From contig NZ_CP029822.1 of NCBI RefSeq assembly GCF_003991975.1, forward strand, positions 2,567,648 through 2,631,647: DNA of 64,000 nucleotides, given 5' to 3'. Below, piece by piece: positions 29,423 through 39,259 of this stretch. Position 1 is the first letter of the stretch. Every line of letters starts with the position of its first letter. The notes beneath the pieces were generated by a model. That model saw only the letters and a program-made list of their open reading frames with translations, did no database searches and was not told the DNA's origin. The DNA is from Entomomonas moraniae. GTDB lineage: Bacteria; Pseudomonadota; Gammaproteobacteria; Pseudomonadales; Pseudomonadaceae. Both the position numbers and the translations under genes were made by a program.

Positions 29423-30874
29423 TTAATCTTTAGGAAAAGCTAACCGTCTTACATTCGCAATGTTTTCAACAATACGAATCACTTGTGAACTATAACCAAA
29501 CTCATTGTCATACCATACATACAACACAGCATGATTATCAGTACAAATTGTTGCCGCAGCATCGACAATACCCGCATGGCGAGAGCCAACAAAGTCGCTT
29601 GAAACTACTTCTGTAGAATCAATAAAATCTATTTGTCTATTTAACTTAGAATGTAATGCCATATTCCTTAAATAGTCATTTAATGCTTCTCTGGTTGTTG
29701 TCTTACCAAGATTTAGATTAAGAATGGCTAAAGAAACGTTAGGGGTAGGTACACGTATAGCATTACCTGTTAATTTTCCTGCCAACTCAGGAAGGGCCTT
29801 AGCAGCTGCCGTTGCAGCCCCAGTTTCGGTAATAACCATATTAAGTGCAGCACTACGACCACGACGGCTTCCTTTATGGAAGTTATCAATTAAGTTTTGG
29901 TCATTTGTATAGGAATGTACAGTTTCTACGTGGCCATTTTCAATACCAAACTCATCATTAACGACCTTTAATACAGGAACGATGGCATTGGTTGTACAAG
30001 AAGCGGCTGAAATAATTTTATCATCTTTGGTAATTAAATTATCATTAACACCATAAACAATATTTTTTAACTTTCCTTTACCTGGGGCTGTTAAAATAAC
30101 ACGTGACACACCTGGGCATTTTAAATGTTGGCCTAAACCCTCTTCATCACGCCATTTACCGGTATTATCAATGACAATCGCATCATTAATACCATACTGA
30201 GTATAATCAACAGTGCTAGGGTCACTTGAATAAATAATTTGGATTAAACTACCATTGACAGAAAGTGTATTATTTTTTTCATCTACAATGACAGTGCCTT
30301 TAAAAGCTCCATGAACAGAATCTCTGCGTAATAAATTAGCACGTTTCTCTAAATCATCTTCAGAACCTTTACGAACAACAATAGCTCTTAATCTTAAGCC
30401 ATCACCACTACCTGTTCTTTCAATCATAATACGCGCTAATAGGCGCCCAATACGACCAAAACCATAAAGAACTACATCAGCACCACAATCAGCAGGTTGA
30501 TCTTCTTGCTTATCAATAATATCAACAAGTTCTTTTCTTAAAAAAGCATCAGGTGTTAAAGACTTTTCATCGCGATACTTAACGGCTAAACGTCCAAGAT
30601 CAATAGAAGCAGATCCTAAGTTTAACTCAGACATAGCAACCAAAAGTGGATAGGTCTCTTTGACTGAAAGTTCAGCTTCACTTCCAAAACGGTATTGGGT
30701 TGAGGCATGAATTTGCAAAATAGAAACAACCGATTGGTTAATTAGGCTCACACCGTAAATAGAAGTAACGACGTGATTCTTACGATATAATTGACCAACT
30801 AGCGGGATCATGTTTTCGGCTAATGTTTCACGATCAGTCCACTCAGTAAGACATTTTTGTGATGTTTGTGACAC
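29423..30874 (-). CDS. gap: Glyceraldehyde-3-phosphate dehydrogenase, long Pseudomonas type
   Basis: A 483-residue GAPDH with an N-terminal extension of about 125 residues before the Rossmann motif (VVLYGFGRIGRLLARI), a layout seen in a Pseudomonas GAPDH of about 487 residues. The catalytic cysteine is Cys293 in SAASCTTNAIVP, and the sugar-phosphate site is in HSYTNDQNLIDNFHKGSRRGR. It oxidises glyceraldehyde-3-phosphate with NAD(P) and phosphate, in glycolysis or, for this longer type, often gluconeogenesis. The start is well placed at MSQTSQKCLTEW. Transcription is convergent to the sensor gene. Confidence 0.93.
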   Translation of the reverse strand: MSQTSQKCLTEWTDRETLAENMIPLVGQLYRKNHVVTSIYGVSLINQSVVSILQIHASTQYRFGSEAELSVKETYPLLVAMSELNLGSASIDLGRLAVKYRDEKSLTPDAFLRKELVDIIDKQEDQPADCGADVVLYGFGRIGRLLARIMIERTGSGDGLRLRAIVVRKGSEDDLEKRANLLRRDSVHGAFKGTVIVDEKNNTLSVNGSLIQIIYSSDPSTVDYTQYGINDAIVIDNTGKWRDEEGLGQHLKCPGVSRVILTAPGKGKLKNIVYGVNDNLITKDDKIISAASCTTNAIVPVLKVVNDEFGIENGHVETVHSYTNDQNLIDNFHKGSRRGRSAALNMVITETGAATAAAKALPELAGKLTGNAIRVPTPNVSLAILNLNLGKTTTREALNDYLRNMALHSKLNRQIDFIDSTEVVSSDFVGSRHAGIVDAAATICTDNHAVLYVWYDNEFGYSSQVIRIVENIANVRRLAFPKD

Positions 30875-30930
30875 TTACACACCTTCCATTCGTTAATTAG
30901 AGGATAAAGGACTGTTCTATTATGCCAAAA

Positions 30931-30965
30931 AAAAGGCTACTCCATCAATGAAAAGGAATAGCCTT
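30931..30965 (-). terminator. Rho-independent terminator downstream of lpxO
   Basis: Reading the minus strand, AAGGCTATTCC pairs with GGAGTAGCCTT (one G-U) around an 11-base loop and is followed by eight Ts. It lies just past the lpxO stop. Confidence 0.88.
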
Positions 30966-30980
30966 GATGATTATAATTGG

Positions 30981-31880
30981 TTAAATGATCCAAATAATCC
31001 AAATAATGAAGAGTAAAAACAACCATTGTTCCAAATAATAACGGAAACGGTTTCTTTTCTTTAACTCTTTACCACGAGCACGTATTTTATAAAGATACCC
31101 AAAAGCTTTATTAATAGCGCCTGTTTTATCCCCTTCTTCATTAGGGGAGGCCGCAGCAGCCACAATATTTTTACCAACCCAATGATTAAACGCTGTAGCC
31201 CAACGATATTTCAATGGTCGATCCATATCACAGAAGAAAATAAGACGACGATGATCTGTCATATTTTCAGCATAATGAATATAGGTCTCATCAAAAATAA
31301 CCCCCTCACCATCACGCCAAGAGTATTTTTCGCCATCAACATCAATAAAACAACGATCATCATTAGGCGTATCTAAACCTAAATGATAGCGTAAAGATCC
31401 AGAGTAAGGGTCACGATGAGTCACAAGCCTAGCCCCAGGGGGAAGCTCTGTAAACATAGCGGCTTTAACTGTAGGAATATCCCTTACGAGTGCTGTAGTA
31501 TAAGGGCATAACTCCATTGCTGATGGGTGGCTATCGCCATACCACTTCAAGTAAAAACGCTTCCATCCTTTACGGAAAAAAGAATTAAATCCTGCATCAT
31601 CTAACTTATCAGAGCCTTTCACTTTACCAGCTTCTAATAAACGCTCGCCTTCTTCCTTAATTTTTTCCCAGTTTTCTTCAAATACTTTCAGTTCTGGATA
31701 AATATCTGTCGAATAAAACGGTTGGCTAGGCAACTTTGACGTTAGATAAATAATAGAATTTAAGGGTGCTAAAAAGGTCGAGTGATCTTTTATTTGACGT
31801 GACCATTTATGACGAACACGCCCACGGAAATGCACAAACAACACACTCGCAATAAGCAATCCAATAATGATAATTTTCAA
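30981..31880 (-). CDS. lpxO: LpxO-type lipid A hydroxylase (aspartyl/asparaginyl beta-hydroxylase family)
   Basis: A 299-residue Fe(II)/2-oxoglutarate dioxygenase, the length of Pseudomonas LpxO1. A membrane anchor at the N-terminus (IIIIGLLIASVLFVHF), a basic stretch, then the beta-hydroxylase core with iron ligands in VTHRDPYSGSLRYHLGL (near residue 150) and IHYAENMTDHRRLIFF (near 205), and a second hydrophobic segment at the very C-terminus (WLFLLFIIWIIWII). It would add a 2-hydroxyl group to a secondary fatty acid of lipid A at the inner membrane, affecting envelope charge and antibiotic or host-peptide tolerance. Confidence 0.9.
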   Translation of the reverse strand: MKIIIIGLLIASVLFVHFRGRVRHKWSRQIKDHSTFLAPLNSIIYLTSKLPSQPFYSTDIYPELKVFEENWEKIKEEGERLLEAGKVKGSDKLDDAGFNSFFRKGWKRFYLKWYGDSHPSAMELCPYTTALVRDIPTVKAAMFTELPPGARLVTHRDPYSGSLRYHLGLDTPNDDRCFIDVDGEKYSWRDGEGVIFDETYIHYAENMTDHRRLIFFCDMDRPLKYRWATAFNHWVGKNIVAAAASPNEEGDKTGAINKAFGYLYKIRARGKELKKRNRFRYYLEQWLFLLFIIWIIWII

Positions 31881-32025
31881 TTATTCCACCTACCTATTGT
31901 ATAAATTTATTGTGATAAGCTTTTTAATACAAATACTTTATTAAAGAAGCACTATAATAACAAGTTAATCTAGTCCTATAAATATGGCGCTAAAAAATAA
32001 TAGGGATATATAGCCTCAAATCAAA

Positions 32026-32463
32026 CTATACCTCTAACAAAAATGTCACAGGCCCATCATTGATAAGATCAATTTGCATATGCGCACCAAACTGCCCAGT
32101 TGCTACAATGTCATATTTCTGTTTAGCTTGGCCTAATAAATAATTAAACAACTGCTCACCTAACAAAGGATCTGCCGCACTTGAAAAACTAGGTCTTAAG
32201 CCACTTTTGGTATTAGCTACTAGCGTAAATTGTGATACCAATAATAAACCACCATGAATATCAAGTAGCGATTTATTCATCTTATCATTTTCATCAGAGA
32301 AGATTCGATAATTTAATAATTTGTGCAGTAATTTATCAGCTCTATCTGAAGTATCATCTGATTCCACACCGACTAGTGCCAATATACCCGTATTAATTTC
32401 ACCTATAATAATTTTATCAACAGAAACACTTGCATGTGCGACTCGTTGTATTAATGCTTTCAT
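32026..32463 (-). CDS. dtd: D-aminoacyl-tRNA deacylase
   Basis: A 145-residue enzyme of the usual DTD length. MKALIQRVAHASVSVD opens it; LLVSQFTLVANTKSGLRPSF (near residue 80) contains the SQFTL motif, and NDGPVTFLLEV near the C-terminus holds the conserved Gly-Pro of the cross-subunit active site. It removes D-amino acids and glycine mischarged on tRNA. It starts 9 bases after the proline iminopeptidase gene, a pairing also found in Pseudomonas. Confidence 0.96.
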   Translation of the reverse strand: MKALIQRVAHASVSVDKIIIGEINTGILALVGVESDDTSDRADKLLHKLLNYRIFSDENDKMNKSLLDIHGGLLLVSQFTLVANTKSGLRPSFSSAADPLLGEQLFNYLLGQAKQKYDIVATGQFGAHMQIDLINDGPVTFLLEV

Positions 32464-32472
32464 ATAATTTGC

Positions 32473-33432
32473 CTAAAATTGCGTTAATAACCGATGAGCT
32501 ATGTTATAGGTGGCTCTAATCAATGCATCGGCGGTACCACGCTCGAAGGCGGAATGCCCTGACTCACCGATAATATTTAACTCACTATTTGGCCACAACT
32601 TGTGCAATTGCCAAGCATTATCTAATGGGCAGATAACATCATAACGCCCATGTACAATAACGCCAGGGATATGAGCAATTTTATCCATATCGTTTAGCAA
32701 CTGATTAGGTTCTAAATGGGCATTATTCATAAAATAATGACATTCAATACGCGCCATTGCTAGTGCTTTTTTAGGTTCTAAAAAAGTATCTGATACTTTA
32801 GAGTTAGGCACAAGTGTTATTGTACGCCCTTCCCAACCAGACCAAGCCTTTGCCACCTCAAGCTGAATAGTTTCATCCGTACTTGTTAATCGTTTATAAA
32901 ATGCTTGGACTAGATCATTGCGCTCATTGATAGGAATAGGAGCAATATAATCCTCCCAGAAATCTGGAAATAGACGACTAGCTCCCTCTTGGTAAAACCA
33001 TTTAATCTCTGATGGGCGACACAAAAAAATCCCCCTCAAAATTAAACCCAATACTCGATTCGAATGCGCTTGTGCATAAGCTAAAGCCAATGTTGATCCC
33101 CAAGACCCACCAAAAACGACCCATTGGTCTATTAAGAGCTTTTGACGAATAACCTCAATATCAGAAACTAAATCCCATGTAGTATTATTTTCCAAACTAG
33201 CATAGGGAGTCGATTTCCCACAGCCGCGCTGATCAAATGTAATAATACGATAAATCGTTGGATCAAAAAAGCGTGCACTGTTTTCATCGCATCCCCCGCC
33301 TGGGCCCCCATGTAAAAACAATACTGGTAATCCTGTAGGCGAACCACTTTCCTCTACATGTAGAATATGTGGCTCAGCAACATTCATCTTATGCACAGCA
33401 TAAGGCTTAATCTCTGGAAATAGTGCATGCAT
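32473..33432 (-). CDS. pip: Proline iminopeptidase
   Basis: A 319-residue alpha/beta-hydrolase of family S33. The oxyanion motif HGGPGGGCDENSARFF (about 40-55), the nucleophile elbow GGSWGSTLALAYAQ with Ser110, the acidic residue in VIVHGRYDVICPLDNA and the catalytic histidine in GESGHSAFERG are present. It releases N-terminal proline from peptides in the cytosol. It is followed after 9 bases by dtd and probably cotranscribed. Confidence 0.95.
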   Translation of the reverse strand: MHALFPEIKPYAVHKMNVAEPHILHVEESGSPTGLPVLFLHGGPGGGCDENSARFFDPTIYRIITFDQRGCGKSTPYASLENNTTWDLVSDIEVIRQKLLIDQWVVFGGSWGSTLALAYAQAHSNRVLGLILRGIFLCRPSEIKWFYQEGASRLFPDFWEDYIAPIPINERNDLVQAFYKRLTSTDETIQLEVAKAWSGWEGRTITLVPNSKVSDTFLEPKKALAMARIECHYFMNNAHLEPNQLLNDMDKIAHIPGVIVHGRYDVICPLDNAWQLHKLWPNSELNIIGESGHSAFERGTADALIRATYNIAHRLLTQF

Positions 33433-33454
33433 AATTTTATTTCATTCCATTAAG

Positions 33455-34411
33455 TTATTTTGCTAAAGACTTCTTAACAACGGTCACACCCTCTTCACCA
33501 TTAACATCTTTAATACCCGCTAGCCATGTTTTTAATAAATCTGGATGTTTTTGTAAATACGCTTTAGCCGCTACTTTAGCTGGTACTTTATTTTCTAAAA
33601 TATCCGCCATTAGTGCATTTTCCATATCCACTGTAAAGCGAATCTGGCTCACTAATTTAGCCTCAGCTGGACAACGTTTTTGGAAATCAGATGAAATCAG
33701 TGTAAATACTTTGGCACTACCATAGTTAGCACCGAATACTTCATCCCCCCCCTCTAAATACTTCATATCAATTTGACGATTCATAGGGTGAGGCTCCCAA
33801 CCCAAAAACACAATGGGTTTTTTGGCTTTAACTGCACGCTGTACTTGACTAAGCATAGCCGCTTCGCTTGATTCTCTTAATTTAAAACCACCTAAATCAA
33901 AAAGATTTTCGGTTATCATTTTATCAATAAGCATATTGCCATCATTACCAGCCTCGACACCAAATATCTGCCCATTAAGCTCCTTTTTAAACTTAGCAAT
34001 ATCACTGAATGATTTAAGACCCGCATCATAAGCATAAGTAGGAACTGCAAGCGTGTACTTAGCACCCTCTAGATTTGCCTTTTCAGGCACAATGATTGTT
34101 TTATCAGCAATATAAGGTGCTGCTAACGTATCCATCGTTGGTGACCAATAACCTAAGAAAGCATCTATTTTTCCTCTTGAAACACTGGTAAAAGCGATAG
34201 GAACAGAAATAGTAGGAACACTTACATTAAGCCCTAAACCTTCAGCAACAACACTTACCATTGCTGTTGTTGCACTAATATCAGCCCAACCAGACTCTGC
34301 TAGCTTAATACTTTGACAACTCGTTGATAACTGCGATTCATCAGCAAACACAAATAGACTGGTTGTTAACCCTAATAATCCTGTACATAACATCGTTCTC
34401 AACTTGCGCAC
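33455..34411 (-). CDS. Choline/betaine-type ABC substrate-binding protein (ChoX/CaiX-like)
   Basis: A 318-residue periplasmic binding protein. Signal peptide MRKLRTMLCTGLLGLTTSLFVFADE, then the OpuAC-type domain (CQSIKLAESGWADISATTAM, YWSPTMDTL, VFLGWEPHPMNRQIDMKYLEG) typical of choline- and carnitine-binding CbcX/CaiX/BetX of Pseudomonas, with tryptophans that can form a quaternary-ammonium cage. No permease or ATPase genes are adjacent, so it probably serves an ABC transporter encoded elsewhere, as the several Pseudomonas binding proteins share one core. It lies 22 bases upstream of pip on the same strand. Confidence 0.85.
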   Translation of the reverse strand: MRKLRTMLCTGLLGLTTSLFVFADESQLSTSCQSIKLAESGWADISATTAMVSVVAEGLGLNVSVPTISVPIAFTSVSRGKIDAFLGYWSPTMDTLAAPYIADKTIIVPEKANLEGAKYTLAVPTYAYDAGLKSFSDIAKFKKELNGQIFGVEAGNDGNMLIDKMITENLFDLGGFKLRESSEAAMLSQVQRAVKAKKPIVFLGWEPHPMNRQIDMKYLEGGDEVFGANYGSAKVFTLISSDFQKRCPAEAKLVSQIRFTVDMENALMADILENKVPAKVAAKAYLQKHPDLLKTWLAGIKDVNGEEGVTVVKKSLAK

Positions 34412-34560
34412 TTCTTATCTCCCAATATTACAATTCGTTGCTAGTCACATTACGCTATTTTATCTTGATAGCAAAATATTCTTTATTCATTTAAGATAGA
34501 CTTAAGATAAATTATCAGATATTTTACTTCATTACCCTTAATAGATTGTGTTAATTTCTT

Positions 34561-35364
34561 ATGAGCCATAACAATTATACATCTCGCCCTATCGTACTCT
34601 GTCTATCTGGTCATGACCCTAGTGGTGGAGCAGGAATCCAAGCAGACATAGAAGCAATACTTGCTCAAAATTGCCATGCAGCCCCAACTATCACAGCATT
34701 AACTGTACAAAATACAGTAGATGTTATCGATTTTAAAGTACTTGATAGAGAATGGGTATTAGCACAAGCCAATGCTGTATTAAAAGATATGTCCGTATCC
34801 GCCATTAAACTAGGTATGCTTGGCAATATGGAGATGGTTGATACTATTATTGAAATAGTTAAAGAAAACCCTAATCTACCTCTTGTTTGCGATCCTGTTT
34901 TACGTGCAGGTGGTGGTGGTGCTTTGGGAAAAGGGGATATTGCTTATGCTATACGAGAAAAACTGTTACCCCTTGCGACAATTGCCACTCCTAATCTTCC
35001 AGAAGCACGCATTCTAGCAGAGCTTCCAGAAGGCTCTGCCGATGAGTGTGCCGAAAAACTTTTATCGTATTGTAAACACCTACTCATTAAAGGTGGACAT
35101 GAGTCAGACCCCATCATTTCTAATCGGCTATATAACCAACAAGGTGAGCGACACATTTTTACCTGCGAACGCTTACCGGGCAACTTCCATGGTTCAGGCT
35201 GTACACTCGCCAGTGCTTTATCAGGACGTCTCGCTCTTGGTGAAGAACTGGTCAGCGCTGTTGAAACAGCATTAAGTTATACATGGAGAACACTGAGAGA
35301 TGCTGAGTCTCCAGGGCATGGCCAATACATTCCCCGTCGTCTACCATTAGACTTCTGCTCATGA
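34561..35364 (+). CDS. thiD: Hydroxymethylpyrimidine/phosphomethylpyrimidine kinase
   Basis: A 267-residue ribokinase-fold enzyme with LSGHDPSGGAGIQADIEAI at the N-terminus, the substrate loop TALTVQNTVDV, VCDPVLRAGGGGAL and the C-terminal anion hole LPGNFHGSGCTLASALSG. It phosphorylates HMP twice for thiamine synthesis. It overlaps thiE by 4 bases (ATGA), as expected for coupled genes. No TPP riboswitch was recognised in the upstream 149 bases. Confidence 0.95.
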   Translation: MSHNNYTSRPIVLCLSGHDPSGGAGIQADIEAILAQNCHAAPTITALTVQNTVDVIDFKVLDREWVLAQANAVLKDMSVSAIKLGMLGNMEMVDTIIEIVKENPNLPLVCDPVLRAGGGGALGKGDIAYAIREKLLPLATIATPNLPEARILAELPEGSADECAEKLLSYCKHLLIKGGHESDPIISNRLYNQQGERHIFTCERLPGNFHGSGCTLASALSGRLALGEELVSAVETALSYTWRTLRDAESPGHGQYIPRRLPLDFCS

Positions 35365-35984
35365 AATTACATGGTCTTTATGGTATAACTGATACTGAAT
35401 TATTAGCCAATGGCCGCCTATTACCTTATGTAGAGGCAGCCTTAAAAGGTGGTATGCAGGTTTTACAATACCGAGATAAAACACAAGACACAGCTCGTCG
35501 CTATGAAGAAGCAACCGCACTCAAACAACTATGCTCTCATTATAATGCACAACTAATTATCAATGATGACCTGTTATTAGCTAAAGAATTAGCCGTTGGC
35601 TTACACTTAGGACAAGAAGATGGTTCTATTACAAAAGCTCGCCAATTACTTGGTAACAATGCCATTATCGGCGCTACTTGCCATGGTAGTATCGATCTTG
35701 CTCAACGTGCTAAAGCAGAAGGCGCCAGCTACTTGGCCTTTGGTCGGTTCTTCCCCTCAAAAACGAAACCTAATGCAAAACCTGCTGACATTAATGTATT
35801 AAGTGAAGCAAAAGCACTTGGACTAACCATCTGTGCCATTGGTGGTATAACGCTTAATAATGTTCATTTACTGACTAAACAAGGCGTAAACTTAATTGCT
35901 GTAGTCAATGAACTATTTGATGCCAATAATGCCGAACAAGTAGAAAAAAGAGCAAAACAGCTCGTTAGTACTATCTTTCTCTAG
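35361..35984 (+). CDS. thiE: Thiamine-phosphate synthase
   Basis: A 207-residue TIM-barrel enzyme. MQVLQYRDKT, the diphosphate-binding region IINDDLLLAKELAVGLHLGQED, IIGATCHGSIDLAQRAKAEGASYLAFGRFFPSKTKP and ICAIGGITLNNV are the family landmarks. It joins HMP-pyrophosphate and thiazole phosphate to give thiamine phosphate. It is translationally coupled to thiD. Confidence 0.95.
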   Translation: MKLHGLYGITDTELLANGRLLPYVEAALKGGMQVLQYRDKTQDTARRYEEATALKQLCSHYNAQLIINDDLLLAKELAVGLHLGQEDGSITKARQLLGNNAIIGATCHGSIDLAQRAKAEGASYLAFGRFFPSKTKPNAKPADINVLSEAKALGLTICAIGGITLNNVHLLTKQGVNLIAVVNELFDANNAEQVEKRAKQLVSTIFL

Positions 35985-36069
35985 TAAAAATCTATTTATC
36001 TCGACACCATACACATATTAATTAAATTAATACTGTTTGATGCGACACCTATAGTCACCTTAAATATCT

Positions 36070-37740
36070 TTATTTTTGAGAGTCTTGCAATAACTTTTCT
36101 GCATGGGCTAAAGACTCTTTGGTTAAATCAACCCCACCAAGCATCCGAGCAACCTCTTCTATGCGCTGGGTTTGATCTAATAAAGATACGGCCGTTTGCG
36201 TACTATTTTTAGTTCGCTCTTTATGAACAAATAGATGATGATGCCCCTGTGCCGCTACTTGAGGCAAATGCGTTACGGTTAAAACTTGACCTTTCTCACC
36301 TAATTTACGCAGTAATTTACCTACTATTTCAGCAGTAGGTCCTCCAATCCCTACATCCACCTCATCAAAAACTAAAGTTGGAACACGAGAGGTTTGAGCA
36401 GTAATCACTTGAATGGCTAAACTGATTCGAGAGAGCTCACCACCTGATGCCACTTTGCTCAATGCTCGAACTGGCTGACCCGGATTACCACTAACTAAAA
36501 ACTCTATTGTTTCTAAGCCCTGTACAGAAGGCTCTGATAAATCCATTTCTTTTAAAACAATATTAAACAAGCCCCCTGGCATACCAAGGGTCTGCATTTC
36601 TTTTTGAACTGCCTTAGCCAATGATTCAGCTGCTTTTTTACGTTGTGCCGATAGCTGAATAGCTAATTTTTGATAATCCTTCCCTAGCTTTTCTAAATTC
36701 TCATATAAGGTTTCTAATTGCTCATCTCCTGATTCGATACTCGCCAATTCTTCTTGTAATTGCTGAGTTAATACGTGGAGCTCATTAGGCTGAACATGAT
36801 GTTTTCTAGCAAGACTATAAATCGTATCTAAACGATCCTCCACTTGTTGTTGACGTTGTGGGTCTGCATCAAAATGATCAACAAAGTGATTAATTTCTGT
36901 AATGGCTTCTTCCAATTGAATTTGTGCATTACTTAACATCATCGTAGCTTCTGACAAACCATCAATTGGTTCTTTAAAACTACTTAAACGGCGAACACTG
37001 GCACCAAGCACAGATAAAATATTTGCCTCATCATTGGCACACATATCCAATACTTGCTGACAAGCGCTTAAAATACTGTCTGACTGACTTAAGTTCTTTT
37101 GCTCAGTCTCTAACAGCTCAACCTCATTCTCAGCCAAAGCTAGTTTTTCTAACTCATCTAACTGATAACTTAATAATTGCTGTTTAGCTTGTTGCTCGGC
37201 ACTATTGCTAGATAGATTATGTGTTTTTTGCTGCAATTGTTTCCACTGTAAGGCTGTGTGCTTAACCTTATCTGCTAAGGCAGTACTCCCGGCGTAATCA
37301 TCTAATAACTGGCGATGAGTCTCTAATTTTAACAGTGACTGATGTTCATGCTGGCTATGAATATCAATCAAAAACTCACCCAATAACTTTAATTGGCCTA
37401 AAGGACAAGGAGTTCCGTTAATATAGCCTCGCGAACGGCCATCTTTATTAATCACACGTCGTAATAAGCATAAATCATCATTGGCCAAATCATGCTCAAT
37501 TAACCATGCTTTAGCTTCAGGAATATGGGTTAAATCAAAACTGGCTAAAATATCTGCCTTATCCGCACCTTGACGTATCACACTATTATCACAACGATCA
37601 CCTAAAGCAATACCTAATGCATCTAGCATAATAGATTTACCAGCACCTGTTTCACCTGTAATGACCGTCATTCCCGACATCAACTCCAAGTCCAGATACT
37701 CAACAATTGCGTAATTTCGAATAGCAAGATGCGTTAACAT
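36070..37740 (-). CDS. recN: DNA repair protein RecN
   Basis: A 556-residue SMC-like ATPase, typical RecN length. Walker A VITGETGAGKSIMLDALGIAL (about residues 26-46), two coiled-coil arms, the ABC signature SGGELSRISLAIQVI near residue 425 and Walker B TLVFDEVDVGIGG are complete. It acts at double-strand breaks with RecA. It is convergent with thiE and diverges from the acyltransferase gene. No LexA box was recognised in the 132 bases between. Confidence 0.95.
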   Translation of the reverse strand: MLTHLAIRNYAIVEYLDLELMSGMTVITGETGAGKSIMLDALGIALGDRCDNSVIRQGADKADILASFDLTHIPEAKAWLIEHDLANDDLCLLRRVINKDGRSRGYINGTPCPLGQLKLLGEFLIDIHSQHEHQSLLKLETHRQLLDDYAGSTALADKVKHTALQWKQLQQKTHNLSSNSAEQQAKQQLLSYQLDELEKLALAENEVELLETEQKNLSQSDSILSACQQVLDMCANDEANILSVLGASVRRLSSFKEPIDGLSEATMMLSNAQIQLEEAITEINHFVDHFDADPQRQQQVEDRLDTIYSLARKHHVQPNELHVLTQQLQEELASIESGDEQLETLYENLEKLGKDYQKLAIQLSAQRKKAAESLAKAVQKEMQTLGMPGGLFNIVLKEMDLSEPSVQGLETIEFLVSGNPGQPVRALSKVASGGELSRISLAIQVITAQTSRVPTLVFDEVDVGIGGPTAEIVGKLLRKLGEKGQVLTVTHLPQVAAQGHHHLFVHKERTKNSTQTAVSLLDQTQRIEEVARMLGGVDLTKESLAHAEKLLQDSQK

Positions 37741-37872
37741 AACTGATTAGCCTTTCTCTATTTTTAACTTATCTATTATAAGCCATTAACAAATAAAACG
37801 TGATCTATCCCCCCATTATTCTTGAGTAAATGTTAAAATAAATGAGGTAATTTACAGATTAGAGATCAAAAC

Positions 37873-38760
37873 GTGAAAAAATTTAGAGGCCGATTCGCTG
37901 TAGGATTTATCCGTTTATTAGCATTACTTCCATGGGGAGGCGTACAAAGAGTAGGTGGCTTTGTAGGACTCCTTATGTGGATATTTCCTAATCGCTCTAA
38001 GCAAGTCGCATTAATCAATCTCGCTAAATGTTTTCCTGAGCTATCGCCCAAAGAAATCCATAAACTAGCCAAGCAAACCCTTATCAATCAAGGAAAAACT
38101 ATGGCAGAAAGTGCCTGTGCTTGGTGCTGGCCACCTGAAAAAACCCTAAAATACATAAAGCAAGTAGAAGGTTTAGAGTTTTTAAAAAATGCTATTGAGT
38201 CTGGTAAAGGTGCTGTAGGCATTACAAGCCATCTAGGTAATTGGGAAATTCTTAATCATTATTACTCTAGCTATTGTAACCCTGTTATTTTCTATCGTCC
38301 CCCAAAATTAAAAGAGCTTGATGAATTCTTAAAAAAGCGCCGTGTACAAATGGGCAATCGGGTAGCTCCCTCAACCAAAGAAGGTATCTTAAGTGTTATT
38401 AAAGAAATACGTAGAGGTGGTTGTGCGGGTATACCAGCAGACCCGGAGCCCTCTCGCTCATCTGGAGTATTCGTTCCCTTTTTCGCAACCCAAGCGCTAA
38501 CCAGTAAATTTGTACCCAGCATGGTCACAGAAAAAAAAGCGATTGCGTTTGTTGGGCACGCCATCCGCTTAGATGACGGTTCTGGTTACAAAGTCATTTT
38601 TGAAGAAGCACCAGAGACCATCTATAGCAAAGACCTTACAGAAGGTACAGAAACCATGGGGCAAATTATTGAAAACTGTGTAAAACGTTGGCCTACACAA
38701 TATATGTGGAGCATGAAGCGATTTAAACAGCGCCCAGAAGGAGAAGCCCGCTGGTATTAA
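37873..38760 (+). CDS. lpxL: Lipid A acyltransferase (LpxL/HtrB family)
   Basis: A 295-residue membrane-associated late acyltransferase. The catalytic HX4E motif is TSHLGNWEILNHYY with His120, and the C-terminal half carries RRVQMGNRVAPSTKEGILSVIKEIRRGGCAGIPADPEP, typical of the family. It transfers a secondary acyl chain to lipid A, or an equivalent phospholipid acceptor, at the inner membrane. It begins with GTG after AGAGATCAAAAC. Length and opening match the 295-residue HtrB-like protein of Pseudomonas. With lpxO in the same window it suggests a hydroxylated secondary acyl chain. Confidence 0.88.
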   Translation: MKKFRGRFAVGFIRLLALLPWGGVQRVGGFVGLLMWIFPNRSKQVALINLAKCFPELSPKEIHKLAKQTLINQGKTMAESACAWCWPPEKTLKYIKQVEGLEFLKNAIESGKGAVGITSHLGNWEILNHYYSSYCNPVIFYRPPKLKELDEFLKKRRVQMGNRVAPSTKEGILSVIKEIRRGGCAGIPADPEPSRSSGVFVPFFATQALTSKFVPSMVTEKKAIAFVGHAIRLDDGSGYKVIFEEAPETIYSKDLTEGTETMGQIIENCVKRWPTQYMWSMKRFKQRPEGEARWY

Positions 38761-38803
38761 AACATAACAACTAAACAAACTAATCAAACAAAAAGGAATC
38801 ATA

Positions 38804-39190
38804 ATGTCTTTAAGTGATATTTTATCTCAATACACAAAACTGGCCGGTCAACTTTCTGGTGAAAGTCAGGGCTCTGGACTTTTAGGCATGGCTAAAAGCT
38901 TAATCGGTAATGAAGCAGCCAGTACATTGATCCAAAAGTTTTTAACTAACTTGTCTCCTGATATTATTCAAAAGCTATCGGCTCTTAAGGTATTAGGTGA
39001 TAGTTCTACGCCGCAACCTAACTCATCAGAAAGCTTCATTGATTTATTCAAAACTCTTTCAGAAAAATTTACCAACCAAGACACTAACCAACAAGTTGCT
39101 GATCTTGCGAAACCCGACAATGCTAATCTTGTTGGTAAAGCGCTTGATATTGCAAAAAGCTTAGGAATCAATTTAGATAACCTTATCTAA
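38804..39190 (+). CDS. Small helical protein of unknown family
   Basis: A 128-residue soluble protein starting MSLSDILSQYTKLAGQL, 43 bases after the acyltransferase gene with AAAAGGAATC before the ATG. Sequence is alanine-, leucine- and serine-rich, helical, with two similar ends (GLLGMAKSLIGNEAAS and VGKALDIAKSLGINLDNL) around a polar middle. No signal peptide or transmembrane helix. I do not recognise a family. A DUF937-like reading is possible from the SGLLG and helical repeats but weak. Confidence 0.6.
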   Translation: MSLSDILSQYTKLAGQLSGESQGSGLLGMAKSLIGNEAASTLIQKFLTNLSPDIIQKLSALKVLGDSSTPQPNSSESFIDLFKTLSEKFTNQDTNQQVADLAKPDNANLVGKALDIAKSLGINLDNLI

Positions 39191-39208
39191 ATCATAGGTA
39201 ATTAATAA

Positions 39209-39252
39209 TTTGCAGGTCTATAATCAAGTGTTATAAACAATAGACCTGCAAA
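39209..39252. terminator. Inverted repeat between convergent genes, probable terminator
   Basis: A perfect 12-bp inverted repeat (TTTGCAGGTCTA and its complement) spaced by 20 bases lies between convergent genes. The T run is weak, so termination is inferred from position. Confidence 0.55.
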
Positions 39253-39259
39253 CTTTCAT

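Noticed and set aside
34412-34560. TPP riboswitch before thiD
   Set aside because: The conserved CUGAGA core of the riboswitch is absent in the intergenic region.
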